Source: Chara braunii
Taxonomy: Eukaryota > Streptophyta > Charophyceae > Charales > Characeae
NCBI GenBank assembly: GCA_003427395.1
Contig: BFEA01000020.1
Span: 236,870 to 259,726 of the forward strand
Direction of reading: 5' to 3'
DNA: 22,857 nucleotides
Part shown: positions 10,087-18,508 of the stretch, piece by piece
Position numbering within the stretch: the first letter of the stretch is position 1
Layout: each line of letters starts with the position of its first letter
Made by a program: the position numbers and the translations under genes
The notes under the pieces: generated by a model
What the model was told of the DNA's origin: nothing
Database searches by the model: none
Seen by the model: only the letters and a program-made list of their open reading frames with translations

Positions 10087-11549
10087 TGTAAGCTAAGCGC
10101 CTGGGATTGGGTGAGGGGGTCTATGATGCCAAGCCCTCCTTTGGCTTTGGGTTGAGTGACTGAGTCCCATGCCACTCGGCTGATGGCATGGGGGTTCTCA
10201 CTATCCTCTCTCCATAAATAGGCTGCTACCTTTCTCTTTAGGATCTTCAGGGCCTCTGGACTCAAGGGCCAAAGGACCGATTTATACCAGAGGGAAGCTA
10301 GGACAACATTGTTTATCACCAAAGCCCGCCCAAAAAGTGATGTGTGTTGATGGTTCCATTGGGAGAGTTTGGCGCAAGCTGGGGCTGATATCCAACCATC
10401 ATTTTCCGGGGGTTCACCCTTGACCGTCATTTTTACCCCCAGAATCCTGATTGGGGAGTCTAGATCCTTCCAGGTGATGTGGTGACCTTCCAGGGGGCGG
10501 CCCCCTTGATGGTGGAGCCACCATCCTAGCGTTTTGTGCCCCCAGTTGACGGCCATATCCGAGAGGGAGCAAAACAGATCCATTAGCCTATGTATCTCTT
10601 CCATATTCTGATTCGTGGCGTCGGCCATAATCGTTAGATCATCTGCGAATAGTGAGCAGACTGGAACAGCATCCTCAAGGATACCGGCTATCTGAATTCT
10701 CTTTAAGTCCTTGCTATGTCTGAGGTTGGTTGCTAACGCTTCCATAATAATGAAGAATAGGAAGGGGGCGATAGGGTCCCCTTGTCTGACCGACCGTTGC
10801 AATCTAATCCCTTGAGCCATAGTCCCATTGATTCGAACCGACGTAGTTGCATTATAATGCAGAATACGGACCCACCGCTGGAAATTGTTGCCAAAATTTA
10901 GCCTCTCCAGGCACATGTCTAAGAAGGTCCAGTCCGCATGGTCATAGGCTTTTTCGAAGTCAATGAAGATGAGCGCGGTGTTATTTTTAGTCTGGTGGGC
11001 CAAGCTAATCATCTCGTTGACCAAGAGTATATTTTCTTGGATGTTACGATTGCGCATAAAACCGGTCTGGGAAGGATGGATGATGTCCTCTAATACCCTA
11101 ATCATTCGGTTGGCCAAAGCTTTGGACAACATTTTGTAGACCACTGTCAAAAGACTAATGGGTCGGTAATTCCGGATGTTCATCTTGTCCCCTTTTTTAT
11201 GAAGCAATGATAAAACCCCTTGTCCTACTAATTCCCCCAGCTCTCCGGAGTCCCACACTGCCCTATAAAAATTCATCAGATCATCGCTTAGTGAAGGCCA
11301 CATGGTTTCCCAAAACTCTTTGGGGAGGCCGTCTAAGGCCGGAGTCTTTTCCTCCTCCATTTGCATGAGGGCCGTCCAGATTTCATCCTTGGTGATCTGG
11401 CGATCTAGCTGCTCTTTCTGTAGCGGGGTGAGGCGGCCCTCCATCAGACGGAGGAAGTCTTCCAGTTCTCTAAGGCGGTTTGCCTCCTGCTGTTGGGGAA
11501 TGTGGAAGGAAAAAAATCCTTGTAATAGGATCTGGCGATCCTCACGCAA
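9894..11549 (-). CDS. LINE-B reverse transcriptase domain (551-residue open segment)
   Basis: RNA-dependent DNA polymerase segment of ORF2, the longest uninterrupted frame in the window. Motifs in order: KMNIRNYRPISLLTVVYK (residues 122-139), catalytic FIDFEKAYDH (195-204, first Asp), RSVRQGDPIAPF (252-263), and FADDLTIM (301-308) with the two catalytic Asp. The SLFGRALVINNVVLASLW connection block follows. All RT catalytic aspartates are present, so the fold could be functional in isolation. After about residue 500 the frame leaves the conserved sequence, which continues in the overlapping 10,086-9,307 frame (APKAPQSVHPLQWLDALYW), so a frameshift lies near 10,040. The start at 11549 is not natural: upstream linker sequence (MDSQFFSLASMRAH) continues in another frame. 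Confidence 0.88.
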   Translation of the reverse strand: MREDRQILLQGFFSFHIPQQQEANRLRELEDFLRLMEGRLTPLQKEQLDRQITKDEIWTALMQMEEEKTPALDGLPKEFWETMWPSLSDDLMNFYRAVWDSGELGELVGQGVLSLLHKKGDKMNIRNYRPISLLTVVYKMLSKALANRMIRVLEDIIHPSQTGFMRNRNIQENILLVNEMISLAHQTKNNTALIFIDFEKAYDHADWTFLDMCLERLNFGNNFQRWVRILHYNATTSVRINGTMAQGIRLQRSVRQGDPIAPFLFFIIMEALATNLRHSKDLKRIQIAGILEDAVPVCSLFADDLTIMADATNQNMEEIHRLMDLFCSLSDMAVNWGHKTLGWWLHHQGGRPLEGHHITWKDLDSPIRILGVKMTVKGEPPENDGWISAPACAKLSQWNHQHTSLFGRALVINNVVLASLWYKSVLWPLSPEALKILKRKVAAYLWREDSENPHAISRVAWDSVTQPKAKGGLGIIDPLTQSQALSLQWVVRLIFENVLVWRPLAWRKSPAWPRRPLSLSTPSNGWTPSTGGCHDTPKEGRDGETIFGPAC

Positions 11550-11932
11550 TGGGTTATGGAAGTGGCTAATTCGTCGGTGACCGGGTCCAAAAAGGCCTCA
11601 ATAGTCGTTCGGTGTGCTCTCATGGAGGCCAGGCTGAAAAATTGGGAGTCCATGGTACCTTCAGTGGTCCATTTTGTTAGTTTCCCACGTATTCTGATTC
11701 CTTGCCATTTGTGTTGTGCTAGGTGAAGAAGCTGGTCCTGTAAATTTTGAATGTCCGGAATATGATCATTGGAGTTGTCCTAATTAAGCAGGTTGTGAAG
11801 TCTTTTATGAACCTCTATTTCCTATGCGTGTCGTCGGCCTGCTAACAACTTCGAATATTCTTTACATTTCCTAGCTAGGAAAAAAAGTCCGTTAGTGAAC
11901 CATTGGACTTCGGAATCGAATAAGTGTTTTTG

Positions 11933-12868
11933 TTATCCCCAAAAAGTCCAAACATCACGAATGTATGTATGAAACAGCTTGTCCTTGAGCAGGGATGTGT
12001 TTAACTTGTAAAAACCAGGGCCTTGGTCCGGTCGTTTACGGAAGGAGAAGATGGCTCCGCATAGGCGGTGGTCCAGGCCAGGGTGGGGACTTTGTGGGAA
12101 AATTGTGGTTAGTTGCAAAGAGCTCACAATCTCCCGTGAGAGTAGGATTAGGTCTATTCGTGACTTGGAATGCCGAGAGTGATCATTGGTGCGATAACAT
12201 GTGTATGTTTTCTCAGTTGGGTGCAGGTGTTTATACGCGTCTACCAGATTCAGGGATTCACAAAAGTCGGCTAATATCCTTTCATCCTCCTCTACGTACC
12301 TCGGGCACTGGTTACGAGAACCCCATCTATCCATCCATCTATCCGGTGCTGCATTGAAGTCGTCGGCGACTATCAGCGGGATCCCTTGTGGCCCGAGAGT
12401 TTGCAGGTGGGTGAAGAAAATTGCCCTATCCGTCGATGTGTTTGGGGCGTATACATAGAGGATGCTGATTAGTTCGATCTCAAGCATCCCTAGGATCGAA
12501 ACCCACCTTCCTCGTTCCTCATCCGCCACCCAATTTACCACCTCTATTCGGGATTCTGGCGGGATCCATATAGCTACCCCGGCTGAACCTGGTGACTTTG
12601 CGTGCGCACTATATGGCTGATAAGGACAGACTGTTTTATGGGCCCGCATGCGTTCCGGCTTGTCCATTAGATGGGTTTCCTGGATGCATACGACGTCGGG
12701 CCATGTTTTGCCCCCCACTCCCTTCAATTGGTCCCATATCGCCTGCCTCTTCGCGGGGTTGAAGGAGGCCAAGTCGTTCACAATGAGGGTCCTGATATCC
12801 AAATCTGCAGAATGGAGGTGTTGTTTCCAGTGCGGGTTCCTGCAATAAAAGGTGTCAATTTCGTCCAT
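11933..12868 (-). CDS. LINE-B APE-type endonuclease domain (ORF2 N-terminus)
   Basis: An open 311-residue segment of the exonuclease-endonuclease-phosphatase fold, which nicks target DNA to prime reverse transcription. Visible family blocks are CIQETH at residues 61-66 (metal-binding Glu64), YAPN at 140-143, DFN at 170-172, SRID at 236-239 and GLDH at 264-267 with the catalytic Asp-His pair. The usual GDFN reads DDFN and the usual SDH reads LDH, so the metal-site neighbourhood has drifted although the key Asp, Asn and His remain. The ATG at 12868 is chosen because homology starts right after it and because it overlaps the ORF1 end. The open frame stops at a TAA at 11933, where LINE-A continues, so this is a frameshift and not the natural end. 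Confidence 0.85.
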   Translation of the reverse strand: MDEIDTFYCRNPHWKQHLHSADLDIRTLIVNDLASFNPAKRQAIWDQLKGVGGKTWPDVVCIQETHLMDKPERMRAHKTVCPYQPYSAHAKSPGSAGVAIWIPPESRIEVVNWVADEERGRWVSILGMLEIELISILYVYAPNTSTDRAIFFTHLQTLGPQGIPLIVADDFNAAPDRWMDRWGSRNQCPRYVEEDERILADFCESLNLVDAYKHLHPTEKTYTCYRTNDHSRHSKSRIDLILLSREIVSSLQLTTIFPQSPHPGLDHRLCGAIFSFRKRPDQGPGFYKLNTSLLKDKLFHTYIRDVWTFWG

Positions 12869-14343
12869 TAATAATCACATTTCCCCATACTAGAGCTAGA
12901 TCCTTACGCAGGGCTTGGCCGACCAGTTTATTGTGCATAAAAGCCCGTTCCGGAGGACTCTCGATAGACACGTGCGTAAGTCCTCCTCTGTTCAGAATGT
13001 GTTGGCTTTCAGTTGCTGGAGGGGTAGTTCCATCAGGGCCCCATGGTTAAACCATTTAAGATTGGAGTCTTTATCTTCTTCAAAAAGAACGTATAAATCA
13101 GTAGTGGCTACCGTCATCAATCCATCGAATTGGGGGAGGGTCGCCAGGACACCAGCGGGGTAATGCTGGTGTAAAAAGGGGTCCGCTTTTTTCTTGAGAT
13201 CGCTGTCTCTTGGACCTGGGAGGGACCATATATTGAAGAAGGCCCATCCGGGCATTGTGAACCCTCCTTGTGTTGGCGAGAGTCCTATCTCCATCCTGTC
13301 GTCCGCATGTCTTAGCGAAATGACCGCCACACCTTCCCTCTGCCGCAGATTTTTCTGGTATTGCCCTGCTTCCACCAAGTGCCTAAGCTTTCGATAGCAT
13401 GGCTGGTCAGAGTGAAAGTCGGTTGGGACCAATGGACTTTTTCCCCCCGGGTCTACCGAGGGTGGTTGGTGTTGCTCCGGGGGGTGAAAGTGGTGGGCTG
13501 AGAGGTGGCGGATCCGCTGGAAGATCTCGGTCCAGGTGATGTGCGGGGGGGGGGGCAGTTTCTAGGGCATTGCGCAGAGTTGGACTCTTGTCTAGAATGG
13601 CAAACAATTGGGCGTAAGAGCAGTCCCAGAGATCTCGTGTCCCTCCCGGATGCTGGGCACGAAATCCTTCAATCAACCAATCCGCAATGATTCTCAGTTT
13701 TTGCTTCGTGTCCATGTCAACCGGTGGTGCACTCCCATCCTCTTGCTGATCAATGTCCATTGCGGCCACATCCGGAGGGGGGGGGAGAGGGACATGGGGT
13801 TCCACAATCTCCATAGGTTGCGGACCGAAGGCCGCTTCGAGGTAGTCTTCTGTAAGGGGCTCCGACCGGCTTACTTGCTCTTCGTCCTCTAACCTTCTTT
13901 CCTCTTGGATCCCCTCAGAACCCGTCGCCTTCTTTCCTGCCTCAACAAGCTCCTTCCCTTCCCCCTCTTGTGCTTGTGGGAGTTTTGCGGGCAGGGGGTT
14001 CTCCCTCCCTTCTCACCGTCAATTTTTCCTCGCAGTATGGCTTTTTTAATTTACTAGCCCATGATTGTGATGAGGAGGCTGGGAATGTCTGGCTTTCAAT
14101 CATGTCCTTTGTTGCTTTTAGTTTTTCCTGCTCGCTGGTTAGCCCGTGAGATTCAGTTCTGCTCTCCCCTGAGGTTGCCGAAGATTCCCCCGCAAGTGTC
14201 TGTGTTTCGGCTTTTCCTTCTTTTGGATGGCTCTTAGGAGGGCGGGGTTTGCGTCCTGGATGGTGCCTCACTGCCCCATGGTACGGGATCACCGGCTTTC
14301 CTCCTCTTTTCTTTTTTTGTGCGTCCTCCTTGATGATGGCCAT
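12855..14343 (-). pseudogene. LINE-B ORF1, zinc knuckle missing, unusual C-terminal domain
   Basis: Start ATG at 14343 in the context CACCATGGCC, a favourable plant initiation context. The N-terminus is Lys/Arg-rich (AQKKKRGGKPVIPYHG) and reaches SWASKLKKP, a block typical of LINE ORF1 N-termini. A frameshift near 13,990 leads to the FGPQPME block and the ADWLIEGF...QLFAILD domain shared with LINE-A ORF1. The zinc-knuckle region that LINE-A has between these parts is absent. After another shift near 13,420, a 147-residue segment (13432-12992, containing RHLVEAGQYQKNL and PGWAFFNIWSLPGP) follows. It is not present in LINE-A and I do not recognise it. A last shift near 12,998 gives an ending whose TGA (12857-12855) overlaps the ORF2 ATG by 14 nt. 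Confidence 0.72.
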
Positions 14344-14436
14344 GGTGTTTGGGAGAGATTCTCTAAGGGAGACAGGGCTCTGGGTTGGAATGGGCGGAAC
14401 GATCCGGACGGGGGGGGGTCAGGGGTAGGGTGCTCG

Positions 14437-14700
14437 AGAAAGGGGGAGGAAGGGAAAAGGAAATGGAAAGACAAAGGAAAAGGGGACCAAGATGAATTAA
14501 GACGAAAGGGATAGGGGAAAAAGGAAGAAGAAAAAAAAAAAGGAAGGAAAAAAAAAAGAAACGACAAAAAAAGAAAAAGAAAAGAAAAGAAAGAAAAAAA
14601 GAAAAAAAAAAGAAAAAAAAAAGGAAAAGAACAAACGAAACCCCAAAAAAGGATGAAAACAAAGAGGTGAAAGGGGAAAAGAAAAAACAAGGTATCAGAG
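14437..14700. repeat. Polypurine tract
   Basis: About 260 bp of A/G-rich plus-strand sequence made of GAAAA, GGAAGG and AAAAAAG units, with scattered C or T. Homopurine-homopyrimidine DNA of this length can form triplexes and is prone to length change. It lies just upstream of the LINE-B ORF1 start at 14343. Confidence 0.85.
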
Positions 14701-14949
14701 GAGAAGCTGCTGGGGGGTGGAGAGGGTTTGCTCACAAGTCTTCCATCAGACTTTCCCCTCCTTCACGTTGCGCGAGCTTCCCTGAAGGCCCCTGAGGGGG
14801 AAGCCAGCTGTTTCCGATCTTCTTTTACTCCTCCCCGATGGTCTCTGCCGCTTCTGCTTATCCGTCTGTCCCCTGCTTTGTCTCTGTTGGTGTCGCCTCG
14901 CGTTCCGTTTCTTCCGGTTTCCTCTCTCTTTCTCTCCCTGTCTTTCTTT

Positions 14950-14952
<3 letters not shown>

Positions 14953-14985
<33 letters not shown>
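14953..14985. repeat. (TC)16 microsatellite
   Basis: An uninterrupted TC dinucleotide array is directly visible, flanked by CT-rich sequence. On the coding strand of LINE-B it reads as a GA array within the leader. GA/CT arrays are common in plant promoters, but its role here is unknown. Confidence 0.9.
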
Positions 14986-14990
<5 letters not shown>

Positions 14991-15216
14991 CCTCCCCTCT
15001 TCCTTTGTGAAGCTTGCGTCCTCTCCCGTTCCTGTCTCAGTGTTGTAAACCCTTGCTTCTGTGTTGTTGCGCTGGCCGTTTCTCTATTGTCTCCTTGTAG
15101 TGTTATTGTTGACCTCTTCGCTCTTGGACACTTCTTCTTCGGCGTGCTTTCTTTCCTCAGTTCACTCCGGTTAGTGTCACGCCTGCTTCAGGGTCCACGT
15201 TCGTCGCCGCGTCTAC

Positions 15217-18200
15217 CAACTCCTTCAATATGCGCAACACAGGTGGCAAGGTATCCGGATACGAGGAAAATTGTCTAAGTTTACTCAGGAAGCCACAATG
15301 GATTCTCATTTTTTCATTATAGCTACAACCCGCGCAAGGCGGACTATAATTGAGGCACTTTTTGACCCTGATAGTGGAGATGAGATCATCGCAACTAACA
15401 CAGCCCACTGTGCATTTATCACTAGAATTTTTTTTAAACAACTATACACATCCCAAATTCCCTCCCCACGGAATCCTGATTGGGTCAAATGAATCACATC
15501 CTCTAGGACATCCGCCATACAATTAGCCAGGGCTTTAGAAAGCATTTTATATACAACTGTGAGGAGAGTAATGGGTCTATAATTCCTAATGTTCATTTTG
15601 TCCCCTTTTTTGTAGAGTAACGACAATACACCTTTCCCCACCACTTCTCCCATCTCTCCCTCCGCCCAAACCTTTTGATAAAACTCCCACAGGTCTGAGC
15701 TTAGATCCGACCACATTGCTTCCCAAAATTCCTTGGGGAATCCATCAATGCCCGGTCTCTTCTCCTCCCTCATCTGGAGGAGTGTTGCCCACACTTGATC
15801 TTGCAGGAATATTCAGGAAAATATTTTGCTGGTTAATGAGGTGGTATGTCTCGCTCGGCGATGTCAGGCAAATGCGGCCATTATTTTCATTGACTTTGAG
15901 AAGGCCTACGACCATGTAGATTGGGAATTCCTGAACAAATGCTTAGATAAGATGAACTTTGGTCCGATCTTCCGACGTTGGGTCAAAATCCTGCATAAAA
16001 ACGCTAACACGTGTGTTTAGGTGAATGGATCGGTGGTACCCCGCTTTGTGCTTCAACGGTCGGTCAGGCAAGGAGATCCCAATATCCCGATCCTTTTTTT
16101 AGTCATAATGGAGGCATTATCGGCTAACCCGAGACACAACAAAGACCTCACCCGCATCAAAATTACAGATATCCCGGAAGAAGCAGTGCCCATTTGCTCT
16201 TTGTTTGCCGACGACCTCACCATCTTGGTTGAGGCAACATCACAAAACATGGCTGAGATCCAAGCCCTGATGTGCCGCTTTTGTAGGATCTCTGACATGA
16301 CGGTGAACTGGGGACAAAAGACTGTTCGCTGGTGGATGCACCACCAAGGGGGAAGATCCCCTGAGGTCCCACAAATTAAGTGGCTTCCTCATGATTGCCC
16401 TCTCAGCGTTTTAGGAGCCTCGATTACGGCCAAAGGTAAGCCACATACTAACGATGAATGGCTAGGAAGACCAGCCCAAGCTAAACTGGCTAGTTGGAAC
16501 CATAAGCATACCTCAATTTTTGGACGAGCTTTGGTCATTAACAATGTCGTCCTAGCCACCCTTTGGTACAAGGCTATCTTGTGGCCTATGAATAAAGACG
16601 GGCTCAAGGCCCTCAAGCGTTAGTTGGCAGCCTTTCTCTGGAGAGGGGATTGTGACAATTCCCACACCATTAGTCGGGTTGCGTGGGAATCGGTTATCCA
16701 GCCTAAGGTCGGTGGTGGTCTCGGAATTGTGGATCCTTCCACACAGTTCCAGGCACTTAGCATCCATTGGCTCCAACACATTGTCTTTGCTTCCTCTTCC
16801 CCCTGGGTCCCCCTAGCCTTGGCACAGATCGCTGCCTTGGCACCAGAGGCCCCTCCCGAGATCGACCCCTTGGTATGGTTGGAGGACAGGTATTGGAGGT
16901 TACCAAGGAAATATAGGAATGGTGACCTGGCAGATGAACACTGGATACGTCTCCTCCGTACATGGAGGAAACTCCCAATCCCGGACCGTGCAATTCCAAG
17001 AAGGTGGGAGGAAGTATTTAGGCAACCCCTGTTCGGTATAACAGGTTAATTACATACTCCCTGGGAGAGGTAAGATGTTGCTCGGACCCCTCATGGAAGG
17101 GGTGGGTGAAGCACGGAATTAGGAAGGTGGGGGACCTTTGGGATAAAGACTCGGGGGAGTGGAAAAAAGGTAATAGAATGCGCGGATGCCTGAGGTATTA
17201 TCACCTCATGAAGTCAGCGCTAGATAGTCTGATTGAGAGTTTTCCACTCCAGTGGTATGTCACACTTAAGAAAGGCCCCTCCCTCGAGGAGGGGGACTGG
17301 GTCGGTCTACCAGGTCATGGCACTCAGGTAGGCAGGATACACCTAGTCGATCACGTACAAGTGCTGATTGAGCTATTTTCCCCCTCCAAGAACGGCCAGC
17401 TACTGGGGAGCTGACTCCGTTCATCTGGAAGGAGAAAAAGGAAGTCTATCGCATCAGAGTGTTAGAAGAGGCAAATGGATGGAGAGCGTACCGGCCAATG
17501 ACCCCGATTGAAGACCTCCCCTTTGACCCCGAGGAGTGGACTTGGACGCGAAAAGGTCCAGGAAGGAAAGGGAGGACGGTATCAGTAGCATTAGCTAACT
17601 TAAAGACCAAATCGGCGTATCGCATGCTTAGACCTAGACGCGGGTTTAGAGACGTGGTAGAGGACAGGTGGCATCGTCACCTCAATATTGATAGAAGCGT
17701 ACTTCAGCCTATCCAGTGGTTTAAGGAATATCGGAAAAGGCCCACCAAAATTTCTGCCCTACAGTGGCAAATTGCCCACTGGTATCAGCCTACTAACGAT
17801 TGGCTGATCGATCATACACGATTGGAGCAACAAGGGAAGGCGTTACCCTGGTGCCGAGGGTGCCTCTCGAATTTCCCTGCCAAAAAAAGGGCCGAGACAG
17901 TGGAACACATTTTCTTGCAGTGCCCGGCTGCCGTACTCCTATGGCGATGGTGGGACAGAATCTGGCGGCACATTATTCCAGATTCCCCCTGGCCCTGGGA
18001 CTGGAGGGTCATATTACTGGGCCACTTCCCCCAGTCTTAGGGAAATACGTTTCTGAGGAATATGTTTGCCTTGGGTAGGCGTTCCATCCTGTGGGTGATA
18101 TGGTGGAGAAAATGCATTTTGGAATTGGAAGGGGCCAGGGTGGAAGAGGGGGAATCTATGGAGCAATTGCGCCTACTGGTGCAGTGCGAGATCACTGCAC

Positions 18201-18508
18201 AATGGCAGAGTACGAAGGACAATCTAAACCTGGCGCATACTAAGGTAGATATTGATAGGATCATTTCCCGTTTCTGTGAGGACTGGCTTGGGGGAAAAAG
18301 GGAGGGATGGCTGACAAAGGTGTGCTGGTCGGGCGACATGACTCCGCAGGAGGAGCAGGGGGCCAACTTCAAAAGGGATTATGCACTACACTTTCATGAT
18401 TGGACAAAAGTGGACCCGGGAGTTCCATTACAACCTGCCCAGGAGTTTGCTGATCCCTTTCCCCCCCATCCATGGGCCCTGGAGGTGCGGCCGAGGGAAG
18501 ATGCATGA
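15217..18508 (+). pseudogene. LINE-C ORF2 remnant: linker, reverse transcriptase, Cys/His finger
   Basis: Remnant of ORF2. In order: linker 15,217-15,470 (TMDSHFF, RARRTIIEALFDP), an inverted RT fragment (separate entry), and RT from 15,805 with RNIQENILL, catalytic FIDFEKAYDH (near 15,890), RSVRQGDP and CSLFADDLTIL (near 16,205). The connection region RALVINNVVLATLW (near 16,530) and PEAPPEIDPLVWL (near 16,850) follows. The finger, CRGC...VEHIFLQCP (17,850-17,935), keeps all four ligands. The C-terminus matches LINE-A (DPFPPHPWAL). TAG codons interrupt at 16018-16020 (LINE-A has Gln at that position), 16621-16623 and 18038-18040. Frameshifts are near 17,038 and 17,405. After RQGDP the usual IAPF reads NIPI. 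A catalytically complete RT is impossible from this copy. Confidence 0.87.
15471..15803 (-). pseudogene. Inverted RT fragment inside LINE-C
   Basis: The minus strand here encodes DQVWATLLQMREEKRPGIDG, KEFWEAMW, GVLSLLYKKGDKMNIRNYRP and LEDVIHLTQSGF. This is the part of RT that belongs directly before RNIQENILL, which starts on the plus strand at 15,805. The fragment therefore lies in its expected place but reversed. Its 3' end (QSGF) abuts the plus-strand linker at about 15,471, and its 5' end (DQVW) abuts RNIQENILL at about 15,804. About 50 residues of linker that other copies have before this fragment are missing. Confidence 0.9.

Larger units (their letters stand above)
8344..12868 (-). 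pseudogene. LINE-B ORF2: APE endonuclease, reverse transcriptase and Cys/His finger
   Basis: The whole ORF2 region, described domain by domain in separate entries. The start is the ATG at 12868 (MDEIDTF), which overlaps the end of ORF1 by 14 nt. The order is endonuclease (12868-11933), linker (about 11930-11550), RT (11549 to about 10,050), connection region (10,086-9,307), Cys/His finger region (9,197-8,427) and a short tail to TAA at 8344-8346. The linker has two in-frame TAG codons (11822-11824, 11780-11782). The first replaces a Gln that LINE-A keeps in its HQQEIE block. Further TAG codons are at 9307-9309 (a Trp in the other copies) and 8427-8429. The frame changes several times, so no full polyprotein can be made from this copy as it reads. 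Confidence 0.88.
7551..15200 (-). mobile_element. LINE-B: near-full-length but degenerate L1-type retrotransposon
   Basis: A minus-strand element with a T17 tract at 7551-7567 (poly(A) on the coding strand), a 3' UTR to 8343, ORF2 at 8344-12868, ORF1 at 12855-14343 and a skewed, low-complexity leader to about 15,200. It is the most complete of the three copies: the APE endonuclease is open over 311 residues and the RT over 551. Defects are frameshifts near 13,990, 13,420, 12,998, 11,930, 11,500, 10,040, 9,200 and 8,412, and TAG codons at 11822, 11780, 9307 and 8427. ORF1 lacks the zinc knuckle found in LINE-A. The 5' boundary is approximate, since LINE-C homology starts at about 15,217 on the other strand. 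Confidence 0.88.
14344..15200 (-). other. LINE-B 5' leader, strongly strand-skewed
   Basis: No protein-like frame is supportable here. On the plus strand, 14,437-14,700 is nearly all A and G, including about 64 uninterrupted purines at 14,567-14,630. Positions 14,920-15,010 are mostly C and T. As the untranslated leader of a minus-strand LINE this could hold the internal promoter, but no promoter motif can be identified. The long Phe/Ser/Leu-rich open frames on either strand are translations of this simple sequence. Confidence 0.55.

Noticed and set aside
14289-15048. Long Phe/Ser/Leu-rich open frames on both strands
   Set aside because: They are translations of the polypurine block and the TC array, have no domain-like composition, and lie in the LINE-B leader.
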